Part shown: positions 1 through 9,156 of the stretch, piece after piece
Numbering within the stretch: the stretch's first letter is position 1
Layout: the number at the start of each line of letters is the position of its first letter
Origin: Streptomyces qaidamensis
GTDB lineage: Bacteria; Actinomycetota; Actinomycetes; Streptomycetales; Streptomycetaceae
Assembly (NCBI RefSeq): GCF_001611795.1
Contig: NZ_CP015098.1
Coordinates: 2,728,001 to 2,792,000 of the forward strand
Direction: 5' to 3'
DNA: 64,000 bases
Position numbers and translations under genes: made by a program
Notes under the pieces: generated by a model
Seen by the model: only the letters and a program-made list of their open reading frames with translations
The model's database searches: none
Told to the model about the DNA's origin: nothing

Positions 1-1320
1 GAGGTCGAGGAACTTGGCTCGGCGCTGCGCGCGAAGGGCGTGACCACCTTTCTGTCCCACGCGTCACTGTCCGCGGACGAGCGGCGGCGGGCGGAGGAAG
101 CCTTCGCAGAGGCCCGCGACTGCGTGATCGTCTCCACCAGCACCTTGGAACTGGGCATCGACGTCGGCGACCTCGACCGGGTCGTCCAGATCGATGCCCC
201 AAGCACCGTGGCCTCGTTCCTGCAGCGTCTCGGCCGCACCGGCCGACGGCCCGGTGCCAGCCGCAACTGCCTGTTCCTGGCCACTGACGACGCCGGACTC
301 CTCACCGCGGCAGCACTGCTGCTGCTCTGGTCAGGCGGCTGGGTGGAGCCGGTCATCGCCCCGCCGGAGCCCCGGCACATCGCCGCGCAGCAGATGCTGG
401 CACTCTGCCTCCAGGAACACCGGGTCGGGGACCGGCTGTGGCAGGACTGGTGGGGAGGTCTCGGTCCTTTCGGTCCTTCCGCCGAGCCGATCATGCGCCA
501 CCTGGTCGAGGAGGGCTTCCTGGACCGGGACGGCGAGCTGCTGTTCATCGGACCCGAAGCCGAAAAGCGTTTCGGCTACCGGCACTTCATGGACCTCACC
601 GCAGTCTTCACCGCCGCCCCGGAGTTCACGGTCCTGTCGGGCCGCACCGAAATCGGTACTACAGATCCCGCGCTGCTCACCGACGAGGTCATCGGCCCTC
701 GCCGACTGCTGCTCGCCGGGCGCAGCTGGCAGGTGACGTACATCGACTGGTCGCGCCGCCGCTGCTTCGTCGAACCGGTGGAAGGTGGCGGGCGGGCTCG
801 ATGGGGTGGCATCGGACTGACCCGCACCGCGTCGTACGAGCTGACACGGTCGGTCCGCGAAGTACTACTCGGCGCCACCCCGCCGGTCAGGGTCACCCGC
901 CGTGCCGAGAGCGCCCTCGCTCGCGTGCGCGATGAGAGCGCCGAACTGGTGCACCGCGACGGCAGCATCATCATGCGGGGAGGGCACGACACCAATGTGC
1001 GGTGGTGGACGTGGGCGGGGCACCGCACCAACGCCACCCTGGCCGCCACCCTCTCCAGCATTGCCGATCCCCTACAGCGTCCTACGAGCACATACATCCG
1101 GCTGCGTGAGGACATCACCCCGCAGGAATGGAGAAAGACCACCGCACACGCCGCCGACCACTTGTGCCTCCCGACGGTGGATCCTCGCGCGTTGGCCGGA
1201 CTGAAGTTCAATGTGGCGCTTCCGCCGCGGTTGGCCGAGGCGACGCTCGCAGCCCGGTTGGCCGATCTGAAGGGTGCCATCGCATCGCTTCGTGAAGCTG
1301 TCAGCTTCACGACCAAGTGA
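1..1320 (+). CDS. Lhr-like DEAD/DEAH-box ATP-dependent helicase, C-terminal part (5' end outside window)
   Basis: The frame is open from base 1, so only the C-terminal 439 residues are present. The first visible block carries helicase motif V (STSTLELGIDVGDLD) and motif VI (QRLGRTGRR), typical of the second RecA domain of superfamily 2 helicases. The QRLGRTGR motif and the long tail after the RecA2 domain fit the Lhr family, which acts in nucleic-acid repair or remodelling. The Walker A and DEAD motifs would lie upstream, outside the window. The exact Lhr subfamily cannot be fixed from this half. Confidence 0.8.
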   Translation, partial: EVEELGSALRAKGVTTFLSHASLSADERRRAEEAFAEARDCVIVSTSTLELGIDVGDLDRVVQIDAPSTVASFLQRLGRTGRRPGASRNCLFLATDDAGLLTAAALLLLWSGGWVEPVIAPPEPRHIAAQQMLALCLQEHRVGDRLWQDWWGGLGPFGPSAEPIMRHLVEEGFLDRDGELLFIGPEAEKRFGYRHFMDLTAVFTAAPEFTVLSGRTEIGTTDPALLTDEVIGPRRLLLAGRSWQVTYIDWSRRRCFVEPVEGGGRARWGGIGLTRTASYELTRSVREVLLGATPPVRVTRRAESALARVRDESAELVHRDGSIIMRGGHDTNVRWWTWAGHRTNATLAATLSSIADPLQRPTSTYIRLREDITPQEWRKTTAHAADHLCLPTVDPRALAGLKFNVALPPRLAEATLAARLADLKGAIASLREAVSFTTK

Positions 1321-1387
1321 CGGAAGGGGCGCACTCTCGTGGCCGGGAAGACCTCGCCGCCGTCGGCCGAGTCCCCGGCGAAGCGGG

Positions 1388-1809
1388 CGGCAGACGAGTC
1401 GGGCTGTACGCCGGGTTCTGTTCCCCGGTTCCCTCGCGGGAGCCGGGGCGACGGCCATCCATCTAGGACCGGCGTTGCCGCCGGCCTCGTGCGGTCTACC
1501 CGCGGACTCGGGCGGGCAGCCCTCGATCGTCCGCGCAGGGTCACCTTCGAAAAGGCGGCCCCTCTTGACCTTGCTCCGGGTGGGGTTTACCTAGCTGCCT
1601 GAGTCACCTCAGGCACTGGTGGTCTCTTACACCACCGTTTCACCCTTACCGAGGACCGAGGTCCCCGGCGGTCTGCTTTCTGTGGCACTGTCCCGCGGGT
1701 CACCCCGGGTGGCCGTTAGCCACCACCCTGCCCTGTGGAGCCCGGACGTTCCTCGGGAAGCTCCCCGTCAGGGGGACTCCACGCGGCCGTCCGCCCGGCT
1801 CGTCTGCCG
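1388..1809 (-). ncRNA. rnpB: RNase P RNA (bacterial type A)
   Basis: On the minus strand the sequence has the hallmarks of actinobacterial RNase P RNA: a long P1 helix formed by CGGCAGACGAG near 1799-1809 and CTCGTCTGCCG at 1388-1398, the conserved GGTGAAACGGTGGTGTAAGAG segment split around 1630-1655, and AGGTAAACCCC near 1587-1597. It processes tRNA 5' ends. The ends given follow the full P1 pairing; the mature 5' end may be some bases shorter. Its 5' part overlaps the last codons of the adjacent same-strand exporter gene, so its promoter probably lies inside that coding region. Confidence 0.93.
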
Positions 1810-2697
1810 TGTCGACCATGGTACCCGGCGGACGTCCCGCTTCGACGCCGCGGCCGTGGCCAGCACCGAGCCCGCCAGGATCAGAGTGAAGGCGACGCCG
1901 ATGCCGAGGGTCAGCTTCTCGTCCAGGAACAGCGCGCCCGCGGCGACCGCCACCGCCGGGTTGACGTACGTGATCACACCGGCTCGGGTCGGGCCGACCT
2001 CCTTGATCAGCTCCAGGAAGGCCACGAACGCGATCGCGGTGCAGACCACTCCCAGGCCGGCGAGTGCTGCCAGGACCTCGCCCGACGGCATGGTGGCGGG
2101 CCTGGTCAGGAAGGCCGCGGGGGCGTAGACCACGGCGGCGAACGTCAGGCAGGGGGTGATCAGCTGGAGGGTCGGGACGTCCTTGAGGTACCGGGCCGCT
2201 ATCAGCGGGGCCGTGGCATAGCCGACGACCGTCACCAGCACCTCGGCCATCGACAGGGCGTCGCCGCCGGTGAGGTGCGGCAGAGTCAGGACGGTGACGC
2301 CCGCGAGGCCGAGGGCCAGGCCCGCGATGCGGCGGGCGCCCACCCGCTCCCCCGCGCCGAAGAAGCGGGCCAGGAGGAGGGCGACGATCGGCACGCCCGC
2401 GATGAGGAGTCCGGCGGTGGAGCTGGACAGGTGGCGTTCGGCGTCGGTCAGGGTCCACCAGGGGCCGATGATCTCGATGACGGCGAAGGCCAGCATCGGC
2501 TTCCAGTGGGTCCGGACGGTACGGCCGAAGCCGCCCTGGCGCAGGGCGAAGGGGAGCAGGAGTGCGGCGCCGAGGGCGCAGCGCGCGAACACCACCATGG
2601 ACGGGGACAGTTCGTCCACCGCCACCTTGATCATCAGGTAGGGGACGCCCCAGATCACTCCCATGAGGGAGAACAGGAACCAACCGCGTGCAGTCAT
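1768..2697 (-). CDS. EamA/DMT-family membrane transporter
   Basis: A 309-residue protein with about ten hydrophobic segments and two EamA-like repeats (WGVPYLMIK at the start; GPTRAGVITYVNPAVAVAAG in the second half), normal for drug/metabolite exporters of the inner membrane. It starts with ATG 19 bases after the stop of the AraC regulator on the same strand, so the two are probably cotranscribed and the regulator may control the exporter. The substrate is unknown. The last 14 codons lie within the RNase P RNA gene. Confidence 0.88.
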   Translation of the reverse strand: MTARGWFLFSLMGVIWGVPYLMIKVAVDELSPSMVVFARCALGAALLLPFALRQGGFGRTVRTHWKPMLAFAVIEIIGPWWTLTDAERHLSSSTAGLLIAGVPIVALLLARFFGAGERVGARRIAGLALGLAGVTVLTLPHLTGGDALSMAEVLVTVVGYATAPLIAARYLKDVPTLQLITPCLTFAAVVYAPAAFLTRPATMPSGEVLAALAGLGVVCTAIAFVAFLELIKEVGPTRAGVITYVNPAVAVAAGALFLDEKLTLGIGVAFTLILAGSVLATAAASKRDVRRVPWSTRQTSRADGRVESP

Positions 2698-2716
2698 GGA
2701 GTGAGTCTCGGCCCTG

Positions 2717-3544
2717 TCACCGCCCGGTGTCTTGAACGCTGTTGCGGTACGCGGCCGGGGTCACCCCCAGCACCCGGCGGAACCAGCGGGTGAGGTGCGC
2801 CTGGTCGGCGAAGCCGACGAGGCCCGCGACCTCGGCGGGACGCAGTCCGGCTTCCAGCAGGCCGCGGGCCCTGGCCACCCGGTGCTGGGCGAGCCAGGCG
2901 TACGGCGGTACGCCCATGGTCGTGCGGAAGGCGCGGAGAAGTTGGTAGCGGGACAGGCCGAGATCGGTGGCGAGGGAGGCCAGGGAGGGGGGTTCCAGCA
3001 GTTCGTCGGCGAGGCGGTCGCGTACGGTCCTGGCGATGCCGTCGGCGCCGGTCACGGTGTCGCTCGTCGCCCGGGCCGTGGAGTGGCGGCGGGCCAGGGC
3101 CGTGAGCAGCCAGGGCAGCCGGGACTCGGCTTCCAGGGGGTCGGGGCAGGCGCTGATGTCGGTGTGGGCGGCGCGCAGGGCCGCCGCCAGTTCCGGGTCG
3201 TGCAGGACGGGGTCGCGGAAGTGCGGGAGGCCGCCGAGGGTGCCGTCGGCCAGGAGGGCCGGTCCGGCGTAGAGGGCCTGGTAGGCGTAGCCGTCGCAGG
3301 CGGCCGGGCCGCCGGTGTGCATCTCGCCGGGCTCCAGGACGACGATCGAGCCGGGGTAGGAGTGGATGTGCCCGCCCCGGTAGGCGATGACCTCCGAGCC
3401 GCCGACCGTGACGCCGACGGTGAACTCGTCGTGGGCGTGGGGTGCGTAGACGTGCTGGTCGAAGTGGGCGGTGAGGAGGTCGAGGGACGGGCCGGCACGG
3501 CCGAGTCGTGCCCTCGTCCATCGCGCCTGCTCTCGTATCCCCAT
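2717..3544 (-). CDS. AraC-family transcriptional regulator with cupin sensor domain
   Basis: A 275-residue protein. The N-terminal half is cupin-like (HAHDEFTVGV and PGEMHTGGPA), and the C-terminal 100 residues hold two helix-turn-helix motifs (SLASLATDLGLSRYQLLRAF; VAGLVGFADQAHLTRWFRR). This fits AraC regulators that sense a small ligand and control a neighbouring exporter, here the DMT gene just downstream. The ATG at 3544 has a GGGGG ribosome site; a GTG three codons earlier is possible. Confidence 0.88.
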   Translation of the reverse strand: MGIREQARWTRARLGRAGPSLDLLTAHFDQHVYAPHAHDEFTVGVTVGGSEVIAYRGGHIHSYPGSIVVLEPGEMHTGGPAACDGYAYQALYAGPALLADGTLGGLPHFRDPVLHDPELAAALRAAHTDISACPDPLEAESRLPWLLTALARRHSTARATSDTVTGADGIARTVRDRLADELLEPPSLASLATDLGLSRYQLLRAFRTTMGVPPYAWLAQHRVARARGLLEAGLRPAEVAGLVGFADQAHLTRWFRRVLGVTPAAYRNSVQDTGR

Positions 3545-3569
3545 GTGGCCCACCCCCGCCCACAGGGGA

Positions 3570-4148
3570 TCAGAGGAGGTCGGCCGTGTCCAGGTCGAAG
3601 GCGAACGGTTCGGGAAGCGTGACGGGCTTGCCGAAGGGGCGGGCGCAGTGCTCGCGGTAGTCGTCTTCCTTCGGCTCGCTGAACACCGTGACCTGAGCCG
3701 TGTCCCGGTCGACGAGCAGGTAGAGCGGGATGCCCGCGCGGGCGTAGCAGCGGCGCTTGGCCTCGCGGTCGGCCTGCGGCTTGGTGGAGGTCACCTCCAT
3801 CACCATGGCGACGCCGTCGCAGGGCATCCAGGAGCCGACTCCGCCGAACAAGTCGAGCCGGAGGGGGCCGAAGGTGACGTCGGGAACCAAGTGGTTCTTG
3901 GGGCAGGCGCCGCCGCGTGTCAGCTTCAGCCCTTTGTTCCCGGAGAAGTCCATGTCGGTCCGGGACTGCTTGATCACCTGCCTCACGATCCTGCTGATGT
4001 ACTTCTCGTGATCCCCGTCCGGCGGCGGCGTCACAACGATCTCCCCCTCGATCAGCTCGGCCCGGAAACCCTCCGGGGTGTCCAGGGCGAGAAACCCCTC
4101 CAGCAGGACCTCTTCCTGCGAGAGCGGCTCGTGGGCCATGGCAGTCAT
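3570..4148 (-). CDS. Uma2-family (DUF820) PD-(D/E)XK nuclease-like protein
   Basis: A 192-residue protein with the Uma2 pattern: ELIEGEIVVTPPPDGDHE near the N-terminus, then LVPDVTFGPL and AMVMEVTSTKPQADREAK, whose D, E and K are the usual nuclease-core positions, then YLLVDRDTAQVTVF. Streptomyces has many such proteins and their role is mostly unknown. The ATG at 4148 follows GGAGGGG at good spacing; an in-frame extension upstream lacks such a site. Confidence 0.85.
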   Translation of the reverse strand: MTAMAHEPLSQEEVLLEGFLALDTPEGFRAELIEGEIVVTPPPDGDHEKYISRIVRQVIKQSRTDMDFSGNKGLKLTRGGACPKNHLVPDVTFGPLRLDLFGGVGSWMPCDGVAMVMEVTSTKPQADREAKRRCYARAGIPLYLLVDRDTAQVTVFSEPKEDDYREHCARPFGKPVTLPEPFAFDLDTADLL

Positions 4149-4275
4149 GTCACGCCCCTCCTTCTGTCGCTCGCCAGACTGGGACATCGCCGAACCACCC
4201 GTCCGTGAGATCGGGAACCGTTCCCTCGATCGTGGCACACGATCACGGCCCCCGTCAGAAGGCCGGACGGCTCGC

Positions 4276-4296
4276 TTGACCCTGCCGCAGCGTCAA
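4276..4296. promoter_or_regulatory. Inverted repeat before merR-type gene
   Basis: TTGAC (4276-4280) and GTCAA (4292-4296) form a dyad 16 bases before the MerR start, in the 164-base divergent gap with the Uma2 gene. MerR regulators usually bind a dyad lying over a long promoter spacer of their own gene, so this is a plausible autoregulatory operator. Inference from position only. Confidence 0.4.
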
Positions 4297-4312
4297 CGTC
4301 TTCACTGGTGGC

Positions 4313-5065
4313 ATGCGGATCGGAGAACTCGCCGCCGTCGTCGGCGTCACCACGCGGGCCGTGCGGCACTACCACCATCTGGGGCTGTTGCCCGAGCCCG
4401 AGCGGCGGGCCAACGGGTATCGGGAGTACGGGTTGCGGCATGCCGTCGTGCTGGCGCGGATCCGGCGGCTGACCGAGCTGGGGCTGGGGCTCGCGGAGGT
4501 GCGGGACGTGCTCGCGGACGACGCCGGGAAGGACCTCGTCGAGGTGCTGACCGAGCTGGACGAGGATCTGGCGCGGCAGGCGGAGGCGCTCCGGGAGCGG
4601 CGGGCGCGGGTGCGGACGCTGCTGGACGCGGGGGGGGGGGTGCCCGCCGAGGGGCCCGTGTCGCCGGAGCTGGCCGCGCTGTTCGCCGGGACCGCGCATC
4701 TGTCGGACTCGCCGATGGCAGCCAAGGACCGCGAGATCATCGCGTTCCTGGAGACCGCCATGCCGGCGGAGGCCCGGGAGCAGCTGGTGTCCTCGATCGG
4801 GGAGGCGCTGGGGAGCCCGGGGGCCGTGGCGCGGGCCGGTGAGGCCTACGCGCTGCTCGACGCGCTCGCCGGTGCCGACGCCGGTGACCCGCGCGTCGAC
4901 GAGGCGGCCCGGGCGCTCGCCGACTGCATCCCGCCGGGGCTGTTCCCGGAGGCCGGGGAGATCGACCAGGGCGACAGTTTCCTGCGCGCGTTCTACGACG
5001 ACCTTCCCGCGGCCCAGGCAGAGGCCGTCCGCCGTGCGCTGCGGATCCTCGCCGAGGAGCGGTGA
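4313..5065 (+). CDS. MerR-family transcriptional regulator
   Basis: A 250-residue protein with the N-terminal winged helix of MerR proteins (MRIGELAAVVGVTTRAVRHYHHLGLLPEPER) and a coiled-coil dimerisation helix at about residues 70-105 (DEDLARQAEALRERRARV). The C-terminal 140 residues are a helical domain of unknown ligand. A run of about ten Gs near 4630-4640 encodes GGG and is a candidate slippage or sequencing-error site, but the frame stays open on both sides. The stop overlaps the next start (ATGA), so the two genes are coupled. Confidence 0.9.
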   Translation: MRIGELAAVVGVTTRAVRHYHHLGLLPEPERRANGYREYGLRHAVVLARIRRLTELGLGLAEVRDVLADDAGKDLVEVLTELDEDLARQAEALRERRARVRTLLDAGGGVPAEGPVSPELAALFAGTAHLSDSPMAAKDREIIAFLETAMPAEAREQLVSSIGEALGSPGAVARAGEAYALLDALAGADAGDPRVDEAARALADCIPPGLFPEAGEIDQGDSFLRAFYDDLPAAQAEAVRRALRILAEER

Positions 5066-5643
5066 TGAGGATCGGGTGGCTGCTGGTGCGGCACGAGGTG
5101 CGGTTGCTGGCGAGTCTCGCCCTGTGGGTGGCTCGGCGTACCCACGGGGCGGGCGGGGGCCGGGCCTTCGGGTACGCGGGCGGGCAGGGGGCGATGATGG
5201 CCGGGTTCGGCTTCGTGTGCCTGGTCGAGACGGTGGCGATGTCCGTGCTGCTGCGGGACTGGCCCGCCGTGCACGCGGCGGTTCTCTTCCTGGACGTGTA
5301 CACGGTCGTGTTCGTCGTCGCGCTGCACGCCTCGTCCGTCGTGCGTCCGCACGTGCTGGATGCGGACCGCGGCTCGCTGCGGATCCGGCGGTACGTCCAT
5401 GTCGACCTGTGCGTGCCGCTGGAGCGGATCGCCTCCGTGCGGCGTGAGCTGCGGATGACCCACGAGCGGGCCGACGGCGAGCTGAACGTCGAGGTCGGCT
5501 CGCAGACCACCGTCACGCTGGAACTGACGGAGCCGGTCACGCACGTCACCTTCTTCGGGCGGCGCCGCGAGGTGCGGGTCGTCCGCTTCCACGCCGACGA
5601 CGCCGACGGGCTCGTGCGCGCCCTTGGCCGGGCGTGCGTCTGA
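5065..5643 (+). CDS. Uncharacterised membrane protein coupled to MerR regulator
   Basis: About 192 residues. Two hydrophobic segments (about 48-68 and 73-95, including TVVFVVALHASSVV) suggest an N-terminal membrane domain, followed by a soluble beta-rich C-terminal half (SLRIRRYVHVDLCVPLERIASVRRELR and VTLELTEPVTHVTFFGRRREVR) that looks like a PH-like membrane-protein domain. The ATG overlaps the MerR stop, so the regulator may control it or sense with it. I do not recognise a named family. Confidence 0.7.
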   Translation: MRIGWLLVRHEVRLLASLALWVARRTHGAGGGRAFGYAGGQGAMMAGFGFVCLVETVAMSVLLRDWPAVHAAVLFLDVYTVVFVVALHASSVVRPHVLDADRGSLRIRRYVHVDLCVPLERIASVRRELRMTHERADGELNVEVGSQTTVTLELTEPVTHVTFFGRRREVRVVRFHADDADGLVRALGRACV

Positions 5644-5696
5644 GCTCCCCGTACGCCCCCGTACGCTGTCGGCGGAGTTCGATCGAAGGAGTACGC

Positions 5697-6479
5697 GTGC
5701 TTGTCCTGCTGCCGCCGTCCGAAGGAAAGGCATCGTCCGGTCGTGGTGCGCCGCTGAAGCCGGAGTCGCTGTCGCTGCCGGGGCTGACCGCCGCCCGGGA
5801 GGCCGTGCTCGGCGAGCTGGTCGAGCTGTGCGCCGGCGACGAGGACAAGGCGCGTGAGGTGCTGGGGCTGAGCGAGGGGCTGCGGGGCGAGGTCGCGAAG
5901 AACGCGGAGCTGCGGACCGCTGGCGCCCGGCCGGCCGGGGAGATCTACACCGGCGTGCTCTACGACGCCCTGGATCTGGCGAGCCTGGACACCGCCGCCA
6001 AGCGGCGTGCCGCGCGCTCGCTGCTCGTGTTCTCCGGGCTGTGGGGTGCCGTGCGGGTGACGGACCGGATTCCGTCCTACCGGTGCTCGATGGGCGTGAA
6101 GCTGCCGGGCCTCGGGGCGCTGGGCGCGCACTGGCGTACGCCGATGGCGTCGGTGCTGCCGGAGGTGGCCGGGGGCGGGCTGGTGCTGGATCTGCGGTCC
6201 GCCGCGTACGCCGCCGCCTGGAAGCCGAAGGGCGAGGTCGCCGGGCGCACTGCGTCGGTGCGGGTGCTGCACGCGCCCACGCGGAAGGTGGTCAGCCACT
6301 TCAACAAGGCGACGAAGGGGCGGATCGTGCGCGGCCTGCTGACCTCCGGGGCCGACCCGAAGGGACCGGCCGAGCTGGTGGCGGCGCTCCGGGATCTCGG
6401 GTACCTCGTGGAGGCGCAGGCTCCGGCGAAGTCGGGGCAGGCGTGGTCGCTGGATGTGCTGGTGGACGAGGTCCACTAG
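5697..6479 (+). CDS. yaaA: YaaA-family (DUF328) peroxide-stress protein
   Basis: A 260-residue protein beginning [12 protein letters not shown], the signature YaaA N-terminus, with [33 protein letters not shown] and [14 protein letters not shown] further on. The E. coli member limits intracellular iron and oxidative damage to DNA and is a DNA-binding protein. The GTG start at 5697 lies 5 bases after GAAGGAG; earlier in-frame starts would overlap the preceding gene. It stands between the membrane protein and KDPG aldolase on the same strand. Confidence 0.88.
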   Translation: MLVLLPPSEGKASSGRGAPLKPESLSLPGLTAAREAVLGELVELCAGDEDKAREVLGLSEGLRGEVAKNAELRTAGARPAGEIYTGVLYDALDLASLDTAAKRRAARSLLVFSGLWGAVRVTDRIPSYRCSMGVKLPGLGALGAHWRTPMASVLPEVAGGGLVLDLRSAAYAAAWKPKGEVAGRTASVRVLHAPTRKVVSHFNKATKGRIVRGLLTSGADPKGPAELVAALRDLGYLVEAQAPAKSGQAWSLDVLVDEVH

Positions 6480-6541
6480 CGGGCATTGCAGAGAGTGCAA
6501 CGCGCTTTGCGCGACTTGCACGCCGACGGCAGGATGACGCC

Positions 6542-7192
6542 ATGGCCTCCCCTGCCCTGCCCGCCTCCGTGCTGGACCTCGCGCCCGTCGTCCCTGTCGT
6601 CGTCATCGAGGATGCCGGCGACGCCGTACCGCTGGCGCGGGCGCTGGTCGCGGGCGGGCTGCCCGCGATCGAGGTGACGCTGCGGACGCCCGTGGCCCTG
6701 GCGGCGATCCGGGAGATCGCGCGGGAGGTGCCCGGGGCCGTGGTCGGGGCCGGGACGGTGATCCGTCCCGGGCAGGTCGCGGAGGCGGTGGCCGCGGGCT
6801 CCCGCTTCCTGGTCGGTCCCGGCTGGACGGGCCTCCTGCTGGAGGCGATGCGGGCCTCCGGGGTGCCGTTCCTGCCGGGGGTGTCGACCGCGTCCGAGGT
6901 CGTGGCGCTGCTGGAGCGCGGGGTACGGGAGATGAAGTTCTTCCCGGCGCAGGCCGCGGGCGGCACGGCGTATCTGAAGTCGCTGTCGGGGCCGCTCCCC
7001 CAGGCCCGGTTCTGCCCCACGGGCGGGATCGGCCCGGACTCGGCCCCGGACTATCTGGCCCTGCCCAACGTGGGCTGTGTGGGCGGGAGCTGGATGCTGC
7101 CGCAGGATGCCGTTGCGGCTCGCGACTGGGGCCGAGTCGAGGCGCTGGCCCGTGCCGCGGCGGCGCTCAGCGCAGGTGGGACGTGTCGTTGA
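6542..7192 (+). CDS. eda: 2-dehydro-3-deoxyphosphogluconate (KDPG) aldolase
   Basis: A 216-residue class I aldolase that splits KDPG to pyruvate and glyceraldehyde 3-phosphate, or works on related keto-deoxy sugar acids. The active-site Glu is in IEVTLRTP (E44) and the Schiff-base Lys in REMKFFPA (K132); GVSTASEV and CPTGGI fit the phosphate-binding end. Length is normal. No Entner-Doudoroff dehydratase lies nearby, so its physiological substrate is uncertain. The 62-base leader contains repeated TTGCA/TGCAA words that may be operator half-sites. The 3' end overlaps the convergent RNase H gene by 26 bases. Confidence 0.9.
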   Translation: MASPALPASVLDLAPVVPVVVIEDAGDAVPLARALVAGGLPAIEVTLRTPVALAAIREIAREVPGAVVGAGTVIRPGQVAEAVAAGSRFLVGPGWTGLLLEAMRASGVPFLPGVSTASEVVALLERGVREMKFFPAQAAGGTAYLKSLSGPLPQARFCPTGGIGPDSAPDYLALPNVGCVGGSWMLPQDAVAARDWGRVEALARAAAALSAGGTCR

Positions 7193-9137
7193 GGAGGCGG
7201 ACGCTGGCGTTGCCGTCCGCGTAGTACGCGACCACCGAGAAGGACGCGGCCGACAGCTCCATGCGGAACAGGGACTCCGGCGGGGCGCCCAGGGCGAGCC
7301 GGACGAGGGTCTTGATCGGGGTCACGTGCGTGACGAGCAGGACCGTTCGGCCCGCGTGGGCCGCGACCAGCTTGTCGCGGGTGGCGGCGAGCCGGGTGGC
7401 CGTCGCCACGAAGCTCTCGCCGCCGCCGGTGGGTTCGGCGTCCGGGGAGGCCAGCCAGGCGTTCAGGTCGTCGGGGTGGCGCTCGCGCACCTCGGCGAAG
7501 GTGAGTCCCTCCCAGGCGCCGAAGTCGGTCTCGCGCAGGCCGTCGTCGATGCCGACGTCGAGCCCGAGCCGGGCGGCGACGATCCCGGCGGTCTCCCGCG
7601 TCCGGGCGAGCGGCGACGACACGACGGCCTGGATGGTGCCCCGCCGGGCCAGCATCGCGGCGGCCCGTTCGGCCTGCTCCCGGCCGGTGTCGGAGAGGGA
7701 GGGGTCGGTTCCCCCACTGCCGGAGAACCGCTTCTGGGGCGTCAACGGCGTCTCGCCGTGCCGGAGCAGGACGAAGGTGGCGGGGGCACCCATGTCGGCG
7801 GGGGCCCATCCGGGCGCGGCGACGGCCTGGGCGGCCCGGACGTCGGCGTCGGCGTTCTCGGCGGGTGCCCCGGCCTTCGCGACGCGGGCGTCGGAGGCGG
7901 CTTCGGCGGCAGGGGTGTCCGTCTTCACGGCGCGGCCGTCGGCGGGACCCTCGGCCTCAGCAACACGGCCGCCAGCGAGAGCCTCGGCTTTGGCAACACG
8001 GCCGCCGGCGGAACCCCCGGCCTCAGCAACACCACCGCCAGCGAGAGCCTCGGCTCTGGCAACACGGCCGCCGGCAGAACCCCCGGCCTCAGCAACACCA
8101 CCGCCAGCAGAACCCCCGGCCTCAGCAACACCACCGCCAGCGGAACCCCCGGCCTCAGCAGCAGGACCGTCGGCGACGGCTCCGGCCTCAGCAGCAGGAC
8201 CGTCGGCGACGGCTCCGGCCTCAGCAGCAGGACCGTCGGCGACGGCTCTGGCGGCGCCGCCACCCGCGACGGCCCCCGCGGCAAAGGCGTCCGCCGTCAC
8301 GGCGTGACCACTGGCGGCAGACCCGGCCTTCACAGCACGGGCATCGGCCTCGGCCCCCGCAATGCCCCCCTTCGCGACGGCCTGCGCGGCACGTGCATCG
8401 ACGGCAGCCTCCGCCGGGCGAACGGCAGCCCCGGTCCCGCCGGGCTCCGCGTCCGCCTCAGCCTGCGTCGCGGCAGTCCGCACCGCGTCGCCGCCGCCCG
8501 ACGGGCTGGTCGCCCCGTGGGCGTAAGGCGGCACGGCGTCCGCACCCGGGCCGGCCGGCGCGGCGGCGGCGCGGCCCGCCGCCAGGGCCCCGCGTACCCG
8601 CGCCGCACCCGCCACCGCGTCACCGGGCGGGCCGGAGGGCGCGGCCGCCTCGGCACTCACGGCGCGCCTGGCACTCCCGGCAGCCGCGTCCGGCTCCGCC
8701 GTCGACGCCGCCTCCGACCACCGCTCGCCCCGGGCCCCCGCGTCCATCGCCTCGTTGGCCAGCCGGTCCGCGTGCTTGTTCTGTGCCCTCGGCATCCACT
8801 CGTACGTGACCTGCCCGGGTGGGAAGACCCGGGCCGCCTGCGTCGCCAGTGGCTTCATGTCGGGGTGCTTGATCTTCCAGCGGCCCGACATCTGCTCGAC
8901 GACGAGCTTGGAGTCCATCCGGACGTGAACCGTCGCGGCCGGGTCCAGTTCCCGGGCGGCGCGCAGGCCGGCGAGGAGGCCGCGGTACTCGGCGACGTTG
9001 TTCGTGGCGACGCCGATGTACTCGGCGGCCTCCCGCAGCGTCTCCCCCGTCGCCGCGTCGCTGACCACGGCCCCGTAGCCCGCGGGCCCCGGGTTGCCCC
9101 GCGACCCGCCGTCGGCCTCGACGATGAACTCCCGCAC
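7167..9137 (-). CDS. Bifunctional RNase HI / histidine acid phosphatase with expanded repeat linker
   Basis: A 656-residue protein. Residues 1-140 are RNase HI with the catalytic set visible as D9 (EADGGS), E50 (NNVAEY), D75 (RMDSK) and D124 (KHADRLANEA). Residues about 456-656 are a phosphoglycerate-mutase/CobC-like phosphatase starting VLLRHGETPL with the second His in LLVTHVTP. This fusion is known in actinobacteria, including S. coelicolor, where the domains degrade RNA/DNA hybrids and act as acid phosphatase. Here the linker is about 315 residues, very rich in Ala and built largely from an 11-residue repeat, much longer than the domain fusion needs. It is followed on the same strand by the zinc-ribbon gene and Nif3 gene upstream, a conserved neighbourhood. 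Confidence 0.92.
   Translation of the reverse strand: MREFIVEADGGSRGNPGPAGYGAVVSDAATGETLREAAEYIGVATNNVAEYRGLLAGLRAARELDPAATVHVRMDSKLVVEQMSGRWKIKHPDMKPLATQAARVFPPGQVTYEWMPRAQNKHADRLANEAMDAGARGERWSEAASTAEPDAAAGSARRAVSAEAAAPSGPPGDAVAGAARVRGALAAGRAAAAPAGPGADAVPPYAHGATSPSGGGDAVRTAATQAEADAEPGGTGAAVRPAEAAVDARAAQAVAKGGIAGAEADARAVKAGSAASGHAVTADAFAAGAVAGGGAARAVADGPAAEAGAVADGPAAEAGAVADGPAAEAGGSAGGGVAEAGGSAGGGVAEAGGSAGGRVARAEALAGGGVAEAGGSAGGRVAKAEALAGGRVAEAEGPADGRAVKTDTPAAEAASDARVAKAGAPAENADADVRAAQAVAAPGWAPADMGAPATFVLLRHGETPLTPQKRFSGSGGTDPSLSDTGREQAERAAAMLARRGTIQAVVSSPLARTRETAGIVAARLGLDVGIDDGLRETDFGAWEGLTFAEVRERHPDDLNAWLASPDAEPTGGGESFVATATRLAATRDKLVAAHAGRTVLLVTHVTPIKTLVRLALGAPPESLFRMELSAASFSVVAYYADGNASVRLLNDTSHLR
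7915..8244 (-). repeat. 33-bp tandem repeat inside the RNase HI/phosphatase linker
   Basis: About ten in-frame copies of a 33-base unit encode an 11-residue motif. Three copies read like VADGPAAEAGA; about seven read like SAGGGVAEAGG, with substitutions such as LAGGRVAKAEA. The copies are close enough in DNA sequence to be recent duplications, and the copy number should vary between strains without breaking the frame. Confidence 0.85.
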
Positions 9138-9156
9138 CGGAAGGGCTCCCAGCGAC

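Noticed and set aside
7915..8244. Regular repeats that could suggest a CRISPR array
   Set aside because: Units are contiguous with no unique spacers and are in frame in the RNase HI/phosphatase gene.
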